A stretch of 64,000 nucleotides of DNA, taken from Rostratula benghalensis. Lineage: Eukaryota; Chordata; Aves; Charadriiformes; Rostratulidae. Of this stretch, positions 25,575 through 36,142 are shown piece by piece; the stretch's first letter is position 1, and each line of letters starts with the position of its first letter. The notes beneath the pieces are model-generated. The model saw nothing but the letters and a program-made list of their open reading frames with translations. It was not told the origin of the DNA and did not search any database. The position numbers and the translations under genes were made by a program. Location: positions 529,110 to 593,109 of the forward strand of contig VXAI01000337.1 in assembly GCA_013399305.1 (NCBI GenBank), read 5' to 3'.

Positions 25575-26391
25575 CCACCTGTCCAGGAGGGAGGGATTGT
25601 GGCAGGGCAGGTAAGAGCAGTGGAGAGAGCCTGGAGATGAGTGATGAATGATGCATTTTCCCAAGGACAGCAGCTCTGCTCTCCCTGCAGAGCCCCACAG
25701 CTATCTTCTGGGGTGCCATAAATCCTGGAGCTTTAGAGGGCTTGGAGAGCTTCTGAAGAGGTGGGGACACAGTATGTGCAACTTCAGCCTTCCCACAGAG
25801 GTCACAACCAGTAACCCACACGCTGCAAAGTCACTGCAGGACGAGCAAGCGTGGGAGAAGCACAAATATTAGTGGCTCTTTCAGCGCAGAGACGTGTGGT
25901 GTTTGCATGTCCAAACATCCACCTTGTGCACACAGCCGCTTCGGGGGTGGGTTTGTGTCTGGCCCATGAAGTTTTTCTGTGGCAGCAGCATCAGGAGGCT
26001 GTTTTATTTGCCTGTGTGGCATCTGGGTTACACCGTCCTCTGAACAGACGGCACTCGGGGCGGCGGTGATTCACAGCCCCCAGCATCTGCGATGAGACCT
26101 TGAACAGGAACTTTTCCCGCATGGCCACGGTAGAGGAAACCTGCTTCTTTTCCAAGTAACTGGTAGAAGAACAAAAGGAGGTTTATTTTCTTCCAGCTGT
26201 AAAGGTCTACCTTAAATTAAGTAAACTGCTCCCTGAGGGAGAAAGTGTCCAGGCACAGAATGTTCACAAAGGAAATATTCCAAGTGTCTACCACGTCCAT
26301 AAAGTGTTTGCTTTAAAGTATGAGGGCCAGAGTGGAAAAACAGAATATTATTTTCTAGTTTGAAACAAAAAAAATACCCATTGCAGGTGGC

Positions 26392-26424
<33 letters not shown>

Positions 26425-29400
26425 TTTCTTTGAGCTTGATAATGCAGCCTGTTAAGTGGCCAGTGACAAGAAGCTCTGGAGAAGGTGCCATTGGCAGGGA
26501 TGGCTCCTGTCCCAAGTGCACAGCCCGTGGGAGCGCGGGGGACAGGAGCTGGTCTGTGCTGGAGGCAGCCCTGCTGGGCCCAAACTGTCAGGGTTGTGGC
26601 AGCAGAGGAAATGCAGTCTACAGTTTCTTTGGCAGTACAGTCTCATGAGTTCCGCTTTTCAACCAGTCCCAAGCAAAGCAGAGCTGCCCTGAGATGCCAT
26701 TGGGGCAGCCCCTAACTTGCCGTGGGCTTCTGTGAGGCCCAAAATGAGCTGCTCTGATGTCAACCAACTGAACTAATGTCATTGTGTTCCTGGCTCAGTG
26801 GGTCCTAGATGATTTATTGTATTTTTTCCCCCTCCTCACTGACTGAACGCTCCCTGCAAATGTAGGTTATTTTTTCTCGCGCATTGCTGCAGATAAATGT
26901 ACAGGTATACACTCCACACTAAAATGTTGCCCTTTTTAATTCCTTTGAAGAGCAAGGATGCATCTTGTTATGTTCTGCTTTATTACTGCTGTGAAAAGTG
27001 GAGGAGAAAGGACAGACTGGGAAAGATGCTCAGGCTCAGTTCTCCATGTGCATGTGAAAAAGCTGATGGATGGATTGTGGTGTTCTCCTACTCAAGATTT
27101 TTTTATTCTCTTGCAGAGCAAAACCAACTCAATATATGCTGCATTCATTTTTCCCATTTTTCTTTGCTGTGCAGTGTTTCCAGGAACACAGGATTTTTAC
27201 TTTTTTTTTTTTTTTTTGATAGTAGAAACATCTCCCTCCTGTTTGAGGAGTTCCCCCGTTCTGGCTTATTGTGGAGGAGGTGGTGGGTCCACCAAGCTCT
27301 TCCATACCCATTCGGGTACAACGAAAAGCTGACATTACAAAATCACCTCAAAGGTGCAAGAACTGATGAGTGAGAGTGTAGTTTGTGCTGCTGGCTGAAT
27401 ATTGTGCTTTGAGGAAAAGCCATTTAAAAAAAAAAAGTCTTATTTTGGCTCTGACAATATCTAGATACTTGGAGAGCATTAATAGTTCAAGGGTGGGATG
27501 TAAGGTGTAGTGGAATTGATGAAAGAATGGAGGTCTGATTTTTTGCAAGTTTAAGAGTACAGTTTCTCTATTGCAGTGCCTAGGGGGTGACCATCCATCC
27601 AGGTTGTCTTGGGTCTTGGAACTTTCATTGACCATAACCTGCAAAACTGGGTACAGCACCCTGCAGCCTGGTGTCACAGGGGCTGAGCTTGGGCTTGGGA
27701 GAGCGGGTCCTCAGTTCCTCTCATGTGTTGGTGGTTCATGTTGAGGAGAGGAGCATGGACAGCATCACGTAGGCTAAAGAAAGAGCACAGCTGGAACTTG
27801 GCTTTGGGAAAGCTCCAGTGTCCCTGCACTGTCCCTGTTCCACTTCAGGTGAGGGGGAGTAGCTGATGTTCTCGCTCACCGGGACTTCTGCTTCTCATCT
27901 GAGCAGTCGGGACCCAGAAATCCTTGAGGAACAATAAATAAGGAACCCACCTTGCCACTTCCACCAAGTCATTTTCCTCCTTCTTAAAAACCAACAAACA
28001 GAAACCTCAACCTCTTTTCAATAGCATCATTTACACTTGGGAGTTGCTTGAATCCACCCTGTCACATAAATTGGCGTTGTAGCCAACTTGGTTGTCAGGA
28101 AATGTCCTCATGAGTCTTCATGGGGGACATGAATGGAAGGGGACTGGTCTCCTGGAAAGCAGGAGGGATTAAAGTGTCAAGTGTGAGTACTCTTGTCCTC
28201 ACGTCAGCCCTGCCAGAGACAAGCTCCAGTGTGACTGTTGCTCCTCAGACTCCGTGTTCCTCTTCTCTTCAGTAGCTGCAAGGCCAGGTGTGACATCTGG
28301 AGCAAGCCCCGTCCTCCTGCCTCTCAGGCAATTAGGGTCTGGCCCGGCGAGTGGCCCTGGAGCGGGGATATTACAGTTTCCTTCCAGGGATAAAGGCCAC
28401 AGGCTTTCCCCTCTCTCCTCCGCTGCTTTCTCCAGCTTTGATGCCACTGCTGTTGGAATGGGGTTGGCCCATCTGGTAGTGGACGAGGTGAGCTCTGCCA
28501 GTTGGACCTGGCGTTGCTGCGAAGGGTTCAAAAGGCAGCACCTACCCTTTGTTGTGTTTCCTGCACGCCAGCGAAGGCCGGGTGTTCTGGAGCTACTTTT
28601 TATCCTTGTTATGTGTTGGTTTTGGCCTGGACGCTTTTATTCCCCCCCTTGGAAATAAGTGGGAGAACAAAGGGAATAAAACTCCAGTGTGCCTGTCCCG
28701 TCCCTCCCCTTCCCCACCCCCAAAAAAAAAAAAAAAAAAGAGAGGGTCATACAAGGGTGTTTTAGGGGTGCATTGTGGTGAGAACAGTTACGGTGGTTTG
28801 CTGTCAGGAGCTGAAAGGTGAACTGAAGCTTTGTAGCGTTGGTGGTGGGTTCTGGCGCGATGTGTGCTACCCCCGTGGGTGGGGTGTGCGGGAGCCCTGT
28901 GGCAGCAGTACAGGCCATGCTGTCACCCTGCCGGTACACCTTCTCAGCTCTCCCCGTGGCCGCAGGGAGTGGGAGAGCACAGCAATCCCGACACTGACTG
29001 ACAGAACCGTGTGTGTTGACTTGCCAAAAAAAAAAAAAAGCCACACTCCTGCTCCTCTGGCCTGGGGTCATCTGAGCCCTCCCAGTCCTCATAAACCTGC
29101 AAAGCAGATTCCTTTGGTGAGGCCCTGATTCAGCAAAAGCACTTAAGGACAGGCTTCAGTTTTTCTTCTTGCCAGTAGGACTGGCAGCCTGCTCAAAGTT
29201 AAGCACGTGCTTGAACGCCGTCCTGCGTGCGCAGCCCAGGGAGGCTGGGTGTGCTCCGCGGGCTGCAGCCTTGTTAAAAATGTACTCCTTTAAGTTCCCG
29301 GGGTCCAGGATGGCAGTCTGTCCGTCTGGAGGAAGGTGGGTCCTTTCTGTAGCACAGACTTAACTCCTCGTGTCTCACTCTCACCCGTTCCTTCTGCATG

Positions 29401-31190
29401 GCGCAGGGCAGGGTGACCTGGGTTCCATCAGCGGGGCGTTGGCGAGTATTTCTTCAGAGTTTGCTGTTTGGTGGGAGCTGTACAAGACAAATGTTGGCTA
29501 TATTGCATATCTCTGAATGTCTCAGTGTTGGTAATTTTCTGGGGGATTCATTTGACTCGCCTTCCATCAACGTGGCTCCCTTCATCTTGAGGACTCAGCA
29601 CGTGTACCCGTGTGTCTGTGCACGGGTGTGCTCCTCAGCTGCGCAGGCGAGAGCAAGATGAGCGTTTGGTTTCTTACATCCTTTGGGATTATTTATTTAT
29701 TTATTTATTTATTTAAGATGGAAGGGCTTGGGAGGTGGCAGTTGTTACTAAACTGTTTGTACATCTTGGTCTGACTGTCTGCTAAGCTCAGACCCGCCGT
29801 ATCCAGGCCCTCGTTTCCCTGGGAATCTGAAGCTGTAGCGTAGGCACTTAATCTGCAAAAAAATGATTGTGTTTGAGTCTGCTGGGAGCAGCTTCTGAGA
29901 GAGCATTCTTTCTAATCCCCACCCGTATCTGACCTGTTGTAGCTCGCTTTTAAGAGCCGCACCCAGCCAGTCCTGCAGAAGGTTTTCCTGCAGATCTTTT
30001 CCTGCTTGCTGAGCTCGTTTGGACAGGGAGCCCACACAACGGTGGATGGGTGTGTAAATTTTACACATCCTGTGTAAATTTATCCCCTTTGCAAAAATTG
30101 GAATTGATTTAGAGTTTCTCTCTCCCTATTCCTCACAAACCCCAGAAGACGTGAGCGTGGCTAGGTGTGTGTGCTTTTTTTTTTTTTTCCTCCTTCCCTT
30201 TGAAGTTTAAAACGTGCTTGGCAAATCTGGTGTCTGCAGTCTCTGTTCCCCACCTGATGTGCAAAAACACAAAGGTCCTTCCCAGAAGCATGGGTCAGAC
30301 TAACCTTTGGGCTGGATTGCAAGGATCTGGACAGTTTCTGTTACAAACGTGACTCTAGCCTAGAAAATGCTGGCAACGTAGGTTTAAGTGTATGTTTGGT
30401 TTGTTGTTTTTTTTTTTTTTAATGGGAAATAATTTCATCTGTGAATCAAACAGCTTCTGTGCCCCACCCCCTGCTGCTGCTGACAGCCTCTTCCCACACT
30501 TCTTCCGCGGCAGCATTGTTTGACTGTTCCATCCCCAGTGGGTTCCAGTTATTGAACGGTGTAATTGCAATAACACACCAATAATAAAAGAGGAACTTAA
30601 GCTTCCTTTTCTCGGGGTGGAAGGCTCTTCTCCAAAAGCTTGAAGTCTTAATAGCAGTCACACAAGCCACATCACACGCCTGTCAAGTGTTTGCAAAAAC
30701 CGGGCAGCCATACTTTGGAAGGAAGATCAAGGGCTGGATTTTAGGAACTGGGGAACAGCTCAATCCCACCAGGCAGCATTGCTACGGCTAATATTAGAGT
30801 GGGAAACTCTTAAGGACAGCTTAACATTTTAGTGGATGCCAAGGAAGCATAGAATAGGAACGCACTGAAAGTTGCTTGTTGTATAACATGAGTTGCTGGA
30901 GTCAGAGTAATTTGAGTTGCCTGGTGGAAAACTACAGCTGTGAGCAATGAGTTAATTTTTTCCGTGTGTGTGTGTGGTTTAGGTTTCCCTGTCAGGTTTT
31001 GGTTTTAGTTTTGTAGGTTCCGTGTCCGTGGAGGGGAGTGACTGTGAGCAGTCGTGTGTCTTCATGGGCCACCCCCGGCTCTGCAGCTAGCGATGGCTTA
31101 AATAAAACACCTTAAAAAGGCGAAGTGGTTAGGGGGCTGAGCTGTAGCAGCTCCTGCTTTGTATACAAGAAAGCAAGCCACTGGCAGCTC
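25575..31190. other. Non-coding DNA upstream of the MBNL3 CpG island
   Basis: No supported gene. The stretch has several A- or T-runs (near 26391-26415, 27202-27217, 28722-28739, 29025-29037, 30177-30188), an (ATTT)n repeat at 29691-29715, and GC rising towards 31190. The patch around 30460-30600 is less repetitive and looks more constrained, but it has no recognisable frame. Confidence 0.6.
29691..29715. repeat. (ATTT)n tetranucleotide repeat
   Basis: About six ATTT units in an uninterrupted run, ending in AAGATGG. Simple repeat. Confidence 0.9.
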
Positions 31191-31194
31191 TTCC

Positions 31195-31610
31195 CGTTCG
31201 GAGGTTTCCTACAGAAGAGCCGCGGGGGGCGGGGGAGGATTGAAAATACAGGGAGCAAAATATCCTTCCCGAGTCTGGGAGAGATGCTCGGCGGATGCCC
31301 GGGACTCGGCCCGTCCCTCCGGGGCGCTGTCGGGGGCCGCCCGGGGGCCGGGGCGCTTTCCCGTGCGGCGGGCGCAAGCCCGGCCTCCGCCAGTCGGGGC
31401 CGCTATGAAACGGCCTCTCTCATTGGTCGGCTGCTGCGGCTGCTGCTGTAAGGGCAAACGCCATTGGTGGCTTCCGCCTCCCATGCGCAGGCCGGGGCGG
31501 GAAATAGCCCCGCTGCCCACAATGGCGGCCGGGCCCGGGCCGGGCAGCTCCGCGCCTGCCTGAACGGGGCGGCCCTCGGCTCCTGGCTGATTCTATTTCT
31601 CTTTTTCCCG
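31195..31610 (+). promoter_or_regulatory. MBNL3: MBNL3 CpG-island promoter
   Basis: This is the strongest CpG island in the window, ending just before the exon that carries the MBNL3 start codon. Visible elements are two inverted CCAAT boxes (ATTGG at 31422-31426 and 31463-31467, 41 bases apart, NF-Y type), a GCGCAGGC NRF1-like half site near 31485, a GGGGCGGG GC box near 31494 and an AATGGCGGCC YY1-type motif at 31521-31530. There is no TATA box. CCAAT pairs upstream of a YY1 motif usually bracket a dispersed start, so initiation around 31490-31560 is inferred. The island could also fire in the minus direction, but no divergent gene is visible. Confidence 0.75.
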
Positions 31611-31841
31611 CAGGTTGCTGAAAAGTGCCTTTCCTGAAGCCGCCGCTGCTTGGATTTCTGTCTAGGGCTGCCTCTCTCTGCCCCTCGCCTCCCCCCGCAC
31701 CCCTCTCTCTCCCCCTTTTTAATTCGGCGTTGCTTGCGGTTCCCTGACGGCAGCTCAGCCTTGCCCTCCCGATTTTGGTTTTTGCTCCCCGTTTACACGC
31801 AGTTTGCTCAGCCATTTTATTTTTTATTTTCTTCCCCGACT

Positions 31842-31847
31842 ATGTAG
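31842..31847 (+). promoter_or_regulatory. Minimal uORF (ATG-TAG) in the MBNL3 leader
   Basis: An ATG is followed at once by TAG, giving a start-stop element. Such elements are known in other genes to stall scanning ribosomes. It is the first ATG downstream of the proposed acceptor at 31613. Confidence 0.5.
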
Positions 31848-31918
31848 CAAATATTCAAAAGAAAAGAAAGGAAGAAAGAAAAAAAGCAAAACAAAAAACC
31901 AACCACCAAACAACTCAG

Positions 31919-31962
31919 ATGTCATTTTGCTCGTTTTGATGCTCACCAACTGTAATTTTTAG
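31919..31962 (+). promoter_or_regulatory. Two overlapping short uORFs in the MBNL3 leader
   Basis: The first ATG at 31919 gives six codons and a stop TGA at 31937. That stop overlaps the next ATG (TGATG) at 31939, which gives seven codons and a stop TAG at 31960. The stop-start overlap could let ribosomes re-initiate. Both end well before the main start codon. Confidence 0.45.
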
Positions 31963-32074
31963 AAGCAAGAAATAGAAGGTAAAAAAAAAAAAACCACAAC
32001 CAAAACCCAACACCCTGAAGTTTTCTCCCCGAGGACCGAGACCATTCCACAAACTGAAGTGCTGCCAGCAGCAT

Positions 32075-32155
32075 ATGCTTTTTGCAAGAATAATTGAAAC
32101 CATTAACTGGAGAGCACAGAATTCTTTTGAACGTCTGCCAGTTATTTGCAAGTAA
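32075..32155 (+). promoter_or_regulatory. 26-codon uORF in the MBNL3 leader
   Basis: This is the longest upstream frame in the leader, ATG at 32075 to TAA at 32153-32155, in a different frame from the MBNL3 coding sequence. The peptide shows no recognised motif. Its start sits in a stretch with UGCU and CAGCAG motifs (about 32060-32080), which resemble muscleblind binding sites. Confidence 0.45.
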
Positions 32156-32265
32156 CTTCGGCAGTGGCACAAAATATAACACTTATATTTTAACTTCTAC
32201 AATTGCACTTTTAGGAGCTGGCCTCTAATTTGATTTTTCAGTTGTTCTGATAAGATTTCTATTTT

Positions 32266-32372
32266 ATGATTGGCTTTATGTTTAATTATTGTTTAAACAA
32301 ACGCGATTTGACTTAAATGAAAAAAAAACCTAAGTGCTGATGAATAGGAGTTTTACCAAAGCAACAAGTTAG
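32266..32372 (+). promoter_or_regulatory. Cluster of three short uORFs in the MBNL3 leader
   Basis: The frames are 32266-32316 (16 codons, with a second internal ATG at 32278), 32317-32340 (7 codons, its ATG directly after the previous stop) and 32340-32372 (10 codons, its ATG overlapping the previous TGA). The three are chained head to tail with no gap. The last one is in frame with the MBNL3 start codon but stops more than 210 bases before it. Confidence 0.45.
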
Positions 32373-32532
32373 TTATTTCTTCACGTTTAACTTGAATTCA
32401 CTTTTTTACCCTTTTTTTAAAAAAACAAAAAAGAAGAAGAAGAAGAATTAAAAAAAAAAAAAAAAAAAAGATCAGCAGTAAATATTGCCCTGAAGAAGGG
32501 CGTGATTGCGTGTATTTTAATTTTTGAATTTT

Positions 32533-32571
32533 GGGGTGGGGTTTTTTTTGGTTTTTGGGGTTTTTTTGGGG
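32533..32571 (+). promoter_or_regulatory. Possible RNA G-quadruplex just before the MBNL3 start codon
   Basis: Four runs of four G lie at 32533-32536, 32538-32541, 32557-32560 and 32568-32571, with T-rich loops of 1, 15 and 7 bases and an extra GG at 32550-32551. The last run ends 14 bases before the ATG. The long middle loop makes this a non-canonical quadruplex, so folding is uncertain. The alternative is pairing of these U/G-rich bases with the A-rich segment at 32419-32469. Confidence 0.35.
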
Positions 32572-32585
32572 TTTTTATTTTTGAT

Positions 32586-32759
32586 ATGGCTGTAAACGTT
32601 TCCCTCGTTCGCGATACGAAGTGGCTGACGTTAGAAGTGTGTCGAGAGTTTCAGAGGGGGACTTGTTCTCGGTCGGACGCAGAGTGCAAGTTCGCCCACC
32701 CGTCGAGGAGTTGCCACGTGGAAAATGGTCGAGTTATTGCCTGCTTCGACTCCCTGAAG
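32586..32759 (+). CDS. MBNL3: MBNL3 first coding exon (residues 1-58)
   Basis: Muscleblind-like proteins are CCCH zinc-finger RNA-binding proteins that control alternative splicing, polyadenylation and RNA localisation by binding YGCY motifs. MBNL3 is the paralogue linked to undifferentiated and regenerating muscle. The exon starts [20 protein letters not shown]. Finger 1 is C19-X7-C27-X6-C34-X3-H38, and finger 2 begins at C53. The frame then reads through CHVENG to CFDSLK and stops at a good donor, AAG|GTGAGG, after K58 (phase 0). The start has G at -3 and G at +4, a strong context, and an in-frame stop lies upstream at 32418. Position 2 is A, whereas human MBNL3, from memory, begins MTAVNV. 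MBNL2 was considered, but CREF, the DAEC of finger 1, CHVENG and the next exon favour MBNL3. No frameshift or missing zinc ligand is seen. Confidence 0.95.
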
Positions 32760-33570
32760 GTGAGGACTGCCTGACGCGTGCGGGGTCTGAGCTCACTTGT
32801 TCTTCCTCCCCTGGGGAACAGCCGGGCTGGCGGGGTGTGCGGAACCACTGCTGGCTGCTCTCCTCCTGGCGGAGAAGGATGCTGCTGGCGTGGGATGCCA
32901 CCCCTGGAATCACAGTCGGGGTCTACACAACCCAGTGCAATCGCTCGGGAGTTCCAGGCATGGCAGGGGGAGAGAGGATTTTATTATTCCTAATTTTTTT
33001 TTTTTTTTTTTGTATCCCAGAGCGTTTTTGCAGTGTGGTAGCTCAGGTGCGGTAGCGCTGTCCTTGAAAGGGGAGAAGGCACAACTCTGAAATGAGGAAA
33101 AGTGAGAAGTGAAAGGCAGTGCTTCCATCTGTGTCGGGAGCTCATCAGCTCCGCGCGTTCGGCACAGGGTCCTGAGACGTGCTTTTAAGGAGCAGAAAGG
33201 AAAGCGGCATTTCAAGAGCAGCTCCTGGAGACAGAGTTGCAGATGCACTCTGACCCCCCTGTAGATGAGGAACGGCCAAAATATTTGGAGAGCGGTGCTC
33301 CCAGAAACGTCGACGTGGGGAAAAGGCTTTCTGTAAGGCACGTTGCAGGCGCAGGGGCTCTCCTGGGCCTGAGCTACAGCTGAGCCCTCTGCCGCTGCTT
33401 CTCTGTGCAGAGGCAATTTCACAGGCTCTTGGCTGCTCGTCACTCTAGGAGTGACTTTCAAAATCCACCAAATACTTGAGTTGGGGCACTGGCGCTCACA
33501 GGGAAAGGGGGGGAGCATCCCTGTTTTGGGCTTGCTTCACCGCAGTTCTCGGGAAAGGTACATCCACTTC

Positions 33571-33582
33571 CCCCCCCCCCCC
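33571..33582. repeat. Poly-C tract
   Basis: About twelve consecutive C, followed by five T. Homopolymer of uncertain exact length. Confidence 0.8.
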
Positions 33583-36102
33583 CTTTTTCCCAAAATCATG
33601 GCTCCTCAAATGTTTTCCAAATGGGAGGGTAAAACCCTGGGACAGTATGGATAACAGATTGCTTTTGAGAACTCTTGACATTGCATCGAATATTTTGATC
33701 AGAGTATTTAATGCGTTTGAGTTTCTAGAAAGAATCTGATATATTTTTACAAGCTCAAAAGATTTCCCTTGAACTTTAACTTGTTGCTTGAAGAGATTTG
33801 GGTTTATTTTTGTGAACATAATGAGTAACAGAACCAGTGGAATTATGTGTGCGTGGGTTCAGACCAGGGCTAGATCCAGTCTAATGTGGGTTTACCCATT
33901 TTATTATTCTTTGTGGCTTCTTCCCATTCTGGCTTCTGTTCCTTTTTACCAAGGAGCTCCAGCTCCCTGTTTGCATTCAGTTTTGCTCTTTTTAATCAGA
34001 TTGTATGCAATGACTCAAGTTATACAGTGACTTTCAAATGTTCATTTACATTGCTGGTTTGCTGACAACGAGAGACAAAAATATTTTTATTGGAGGGGGG
34101 AAAAAAAAAGGCACGTTCTTTATGCCCTTGAAACTGGTGAATTGTAGCCAGTGGCAGAGTGGATACTTGGAATGCAGAGATTAATGTGTTTACATTTTAT
34201 GGCATTTATTTATGACATGGAAGGAGTGCTGCCATGCCATATAGGGGTAGTACCATGCCCCTCGCCTGATGTTTGCAGTGTTCTGGGGAGGTGTCCCCTG
34301 TGCAGCCCCCCAGGTGGGTGACACCTGTTCACACTGGCTGTGATGCAGTGTCTGCAGCACCCCCAGGCCCTCTCTGCCAGCCTTTCTCCCTTGGGCTGTG
34401 AGATGTGCAGGACCCAACACAGAGCATATGGGGAGCCTGGGGTTCAAATCCTACCTGCTGGCACCAGCCAACGCTTCTCCTGCTTCAGGGATGGGGAACA
34501 CCACCCTGAGAAAGCAAAAGATGCCAAAGGAGTTGAGTGTGATCTTCTACAGCTCAGTGTGTTTCCTGTGTAACAGGCTGTTAACTCATGTTCTCGTTGC
34601 AGTTTCCTCTTGGCACGGAGGCAGATGCCCGGTGTGTGCTAGTTGAGTGGCCTGAATTTTCCAGGGAACAGATTTTTCCAGAATTTATTTTTTTTTTTTG
34701 CAGGCCCTCATGGAGGGCCGACAGCTCTGCCTGTGGGAAGTACGCAGGGGGAGAGGTCATGCTGTGCAGAGCACGTGGCCAAGGACTGATGGTGGCGGGG
34801 CTGTTTCTGCACCCCAATTCTCAAAGAAGCAGTGGGTCTGGAAGCCTGCCCTCCCTCCAGCCCTGTTGCTGTGACTGAGCAGAGCCACCCAGTTCATGGT
34901 GTGCCCTTGAGAGGTGCAGTCTCTGGGGCCACAGCTCGTGTGTGTGTGTACACCCTTGTTTTCCTGGGGGAGATAACTGCCCTGGTGACTAAACTCTCCA
35001 ACAAAGGGCTTTCTGTCCTTGGGCTGGAGCCGGGTGTGCAGAGCTCTGTTTGCAGTGATATTGAGGGGGCTCGTGGCCATAACTTCCCTTACTGGTGACT
35101 AGAGGGCTGTTACGTTCTTCCACTTGTTAAGAGGAGGCTTTTCTCACACATCCCATAGACATCTTTGTGTGCACTGTTTCCCTCTGACAGCTGTTGGACA
35201 CTGACCCTCTCTCCTGCCCAGGGCTTGGTAGCTATTTAGTGCTCTTTTCATCTTTTTAGGCCTGGCATTAGCAGAACATCTGCGTTGCTTTATTGGAGAC
35301 AGGATACAGAATGCTTGCAGCTAATAAGTTTTCCAGTTGTCTTGCAGTCACCCAGGGCTTTGTTCAGAGGTTGCTGATCTGCATCCATTGTGTAGTGCTG
35401 TTCCTTGGCTTTTTTTTTTTTTTTTCTTTTCTCACAGCCCTCTTAAGCCTGAACAATGCCTTCATACAGGAACTTCTGATAACCCAGCATACAATGGTTT
35501 CACCTCGCTGGTCAGGTCATGCACAGCATCTATATGCTTACTGCAGCTCTATTTTTTTGTTGTTGTTGTTCTGCTGCTGTTGCAGTAGTAAAGAGCAGTA
35601 ATGCTCCCCGTAAGCTTGTGAAGAACACAGAGAACTTCAGAAGGTAACCAGGGGATGAGACTTCACTGATGCTGGTGTGGGTTCACCCACCAGGACACAC
35701 TCTGCAGGAGCATGGTGTAGTTTGGCAGTGCTGTAGTGGTGATGTACCAAGTCTTGATGAGGTTGCAAGGGCAGGGCTGGATCTTGCTGTCCTGAGCTGT
35801 GGTTCTTCAAAGGGGGCTTTTTTGCACGTTTGCAGGCAGCAGAAAAAAACCTTTCTCAAGCAGATTGATATGAAACTTAAAAATAGTTCCTTGTGAGAAG
35901 CTGTTTGCAGATTTCAATTGGATGCCAAGAGAGCTCTCGCTCTCTATAGTTGTGCTTTCCCTCCAAGAAGAGTTTTTTCTGAATTAATCTGTCTGAATGG
36001 AAGCTGCACTGCTTGGTGGAGGGCACTCCAGAGGCATGAGAGGTGGCCCCGCTGCTGCCATGCCCCTTCCAGAAGTGACCACAAGGGCTTGCTGGTCAGC
36101 GG

Positions 36103-36142
36103 TTGATGCTCTGCAGTAGCTCTTGATGCTCTGCAGTAGCTC
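36103..36142. repeat. Perfect 20-bp tandem duplication
   Basis: TTGATGCTCTGCAGTAGCTC occurs twice back to back with no mismatch, at 36103-36122 and 36123-36142. The identity points to a recent duplication. Each unit contains an ATGCTCTGCAG block with a UGCU core, so the number of muscleblind-type motifs is doubled, but no function is implied. Confidence 0.95.

Larger units (their letters stand above)
31614..32585 (+). other. MBNL3: MBNL3 5' untranslated leader (exon start tentative)
   Basis: A pyrimidine-rich tract ending in CCCGCAG at 31607-31613, with a CTGAT branch-point-like element about 25 bases earlier, is a good 3' splice site. The exon carrying the start codon may therefore begin at 31614 and be joined to upstream first exons. 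Transcripts from the adjacent CpG island could instead read straight through. Weaker acceptor-like sites at about 32214 and 32242 are alternatives. The leader is AT-rich after 31800 and holds eight upstream ATGs in seven short frames, a GAA x5 run (32433-32447), an A20 run (32450-32469) and a G/T-rich stretch (32533-32580) directly before the start codon. An in-frame TAA at 32418-32420 closes the frame upstream of the main ATG. Confidence 0.6.

Noticed and set aside
24757..25821. Three long open frames (285-328 codons) crossing the middle of the window
   Set aside because: They consist almost wholly of N codons across the 705-base gap. The few real residues at their ends have no coding character.
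31159..31563. Open frames across the CpG island (up to 134 codons on the + strand and 131 on the minus strand)
   Set aside because: High GC removes stop codons. The products are Arg/Gly/Pro-rich low-complexity sequence, typical of CpG islands and not of a protein.
32502..32774. MBNL3 frame taken as starting at the GTG at 32502 and continuing past 32759
   Set aside because: The start codon is the ATG at 32586, which has family-like N-terminal residues and a strong context. The frame after K58 runs into the intron past a good donor, and the family sequence resumes at 59451.
32910..33518. 202-codon minus-strand open frame just after the first MBNL3 coding exon
   Set aside because: It lies in GC-richer sequence near the CpG island, where stops are rarer, and contains a lysine run from a T-tract. 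No family motif is present.
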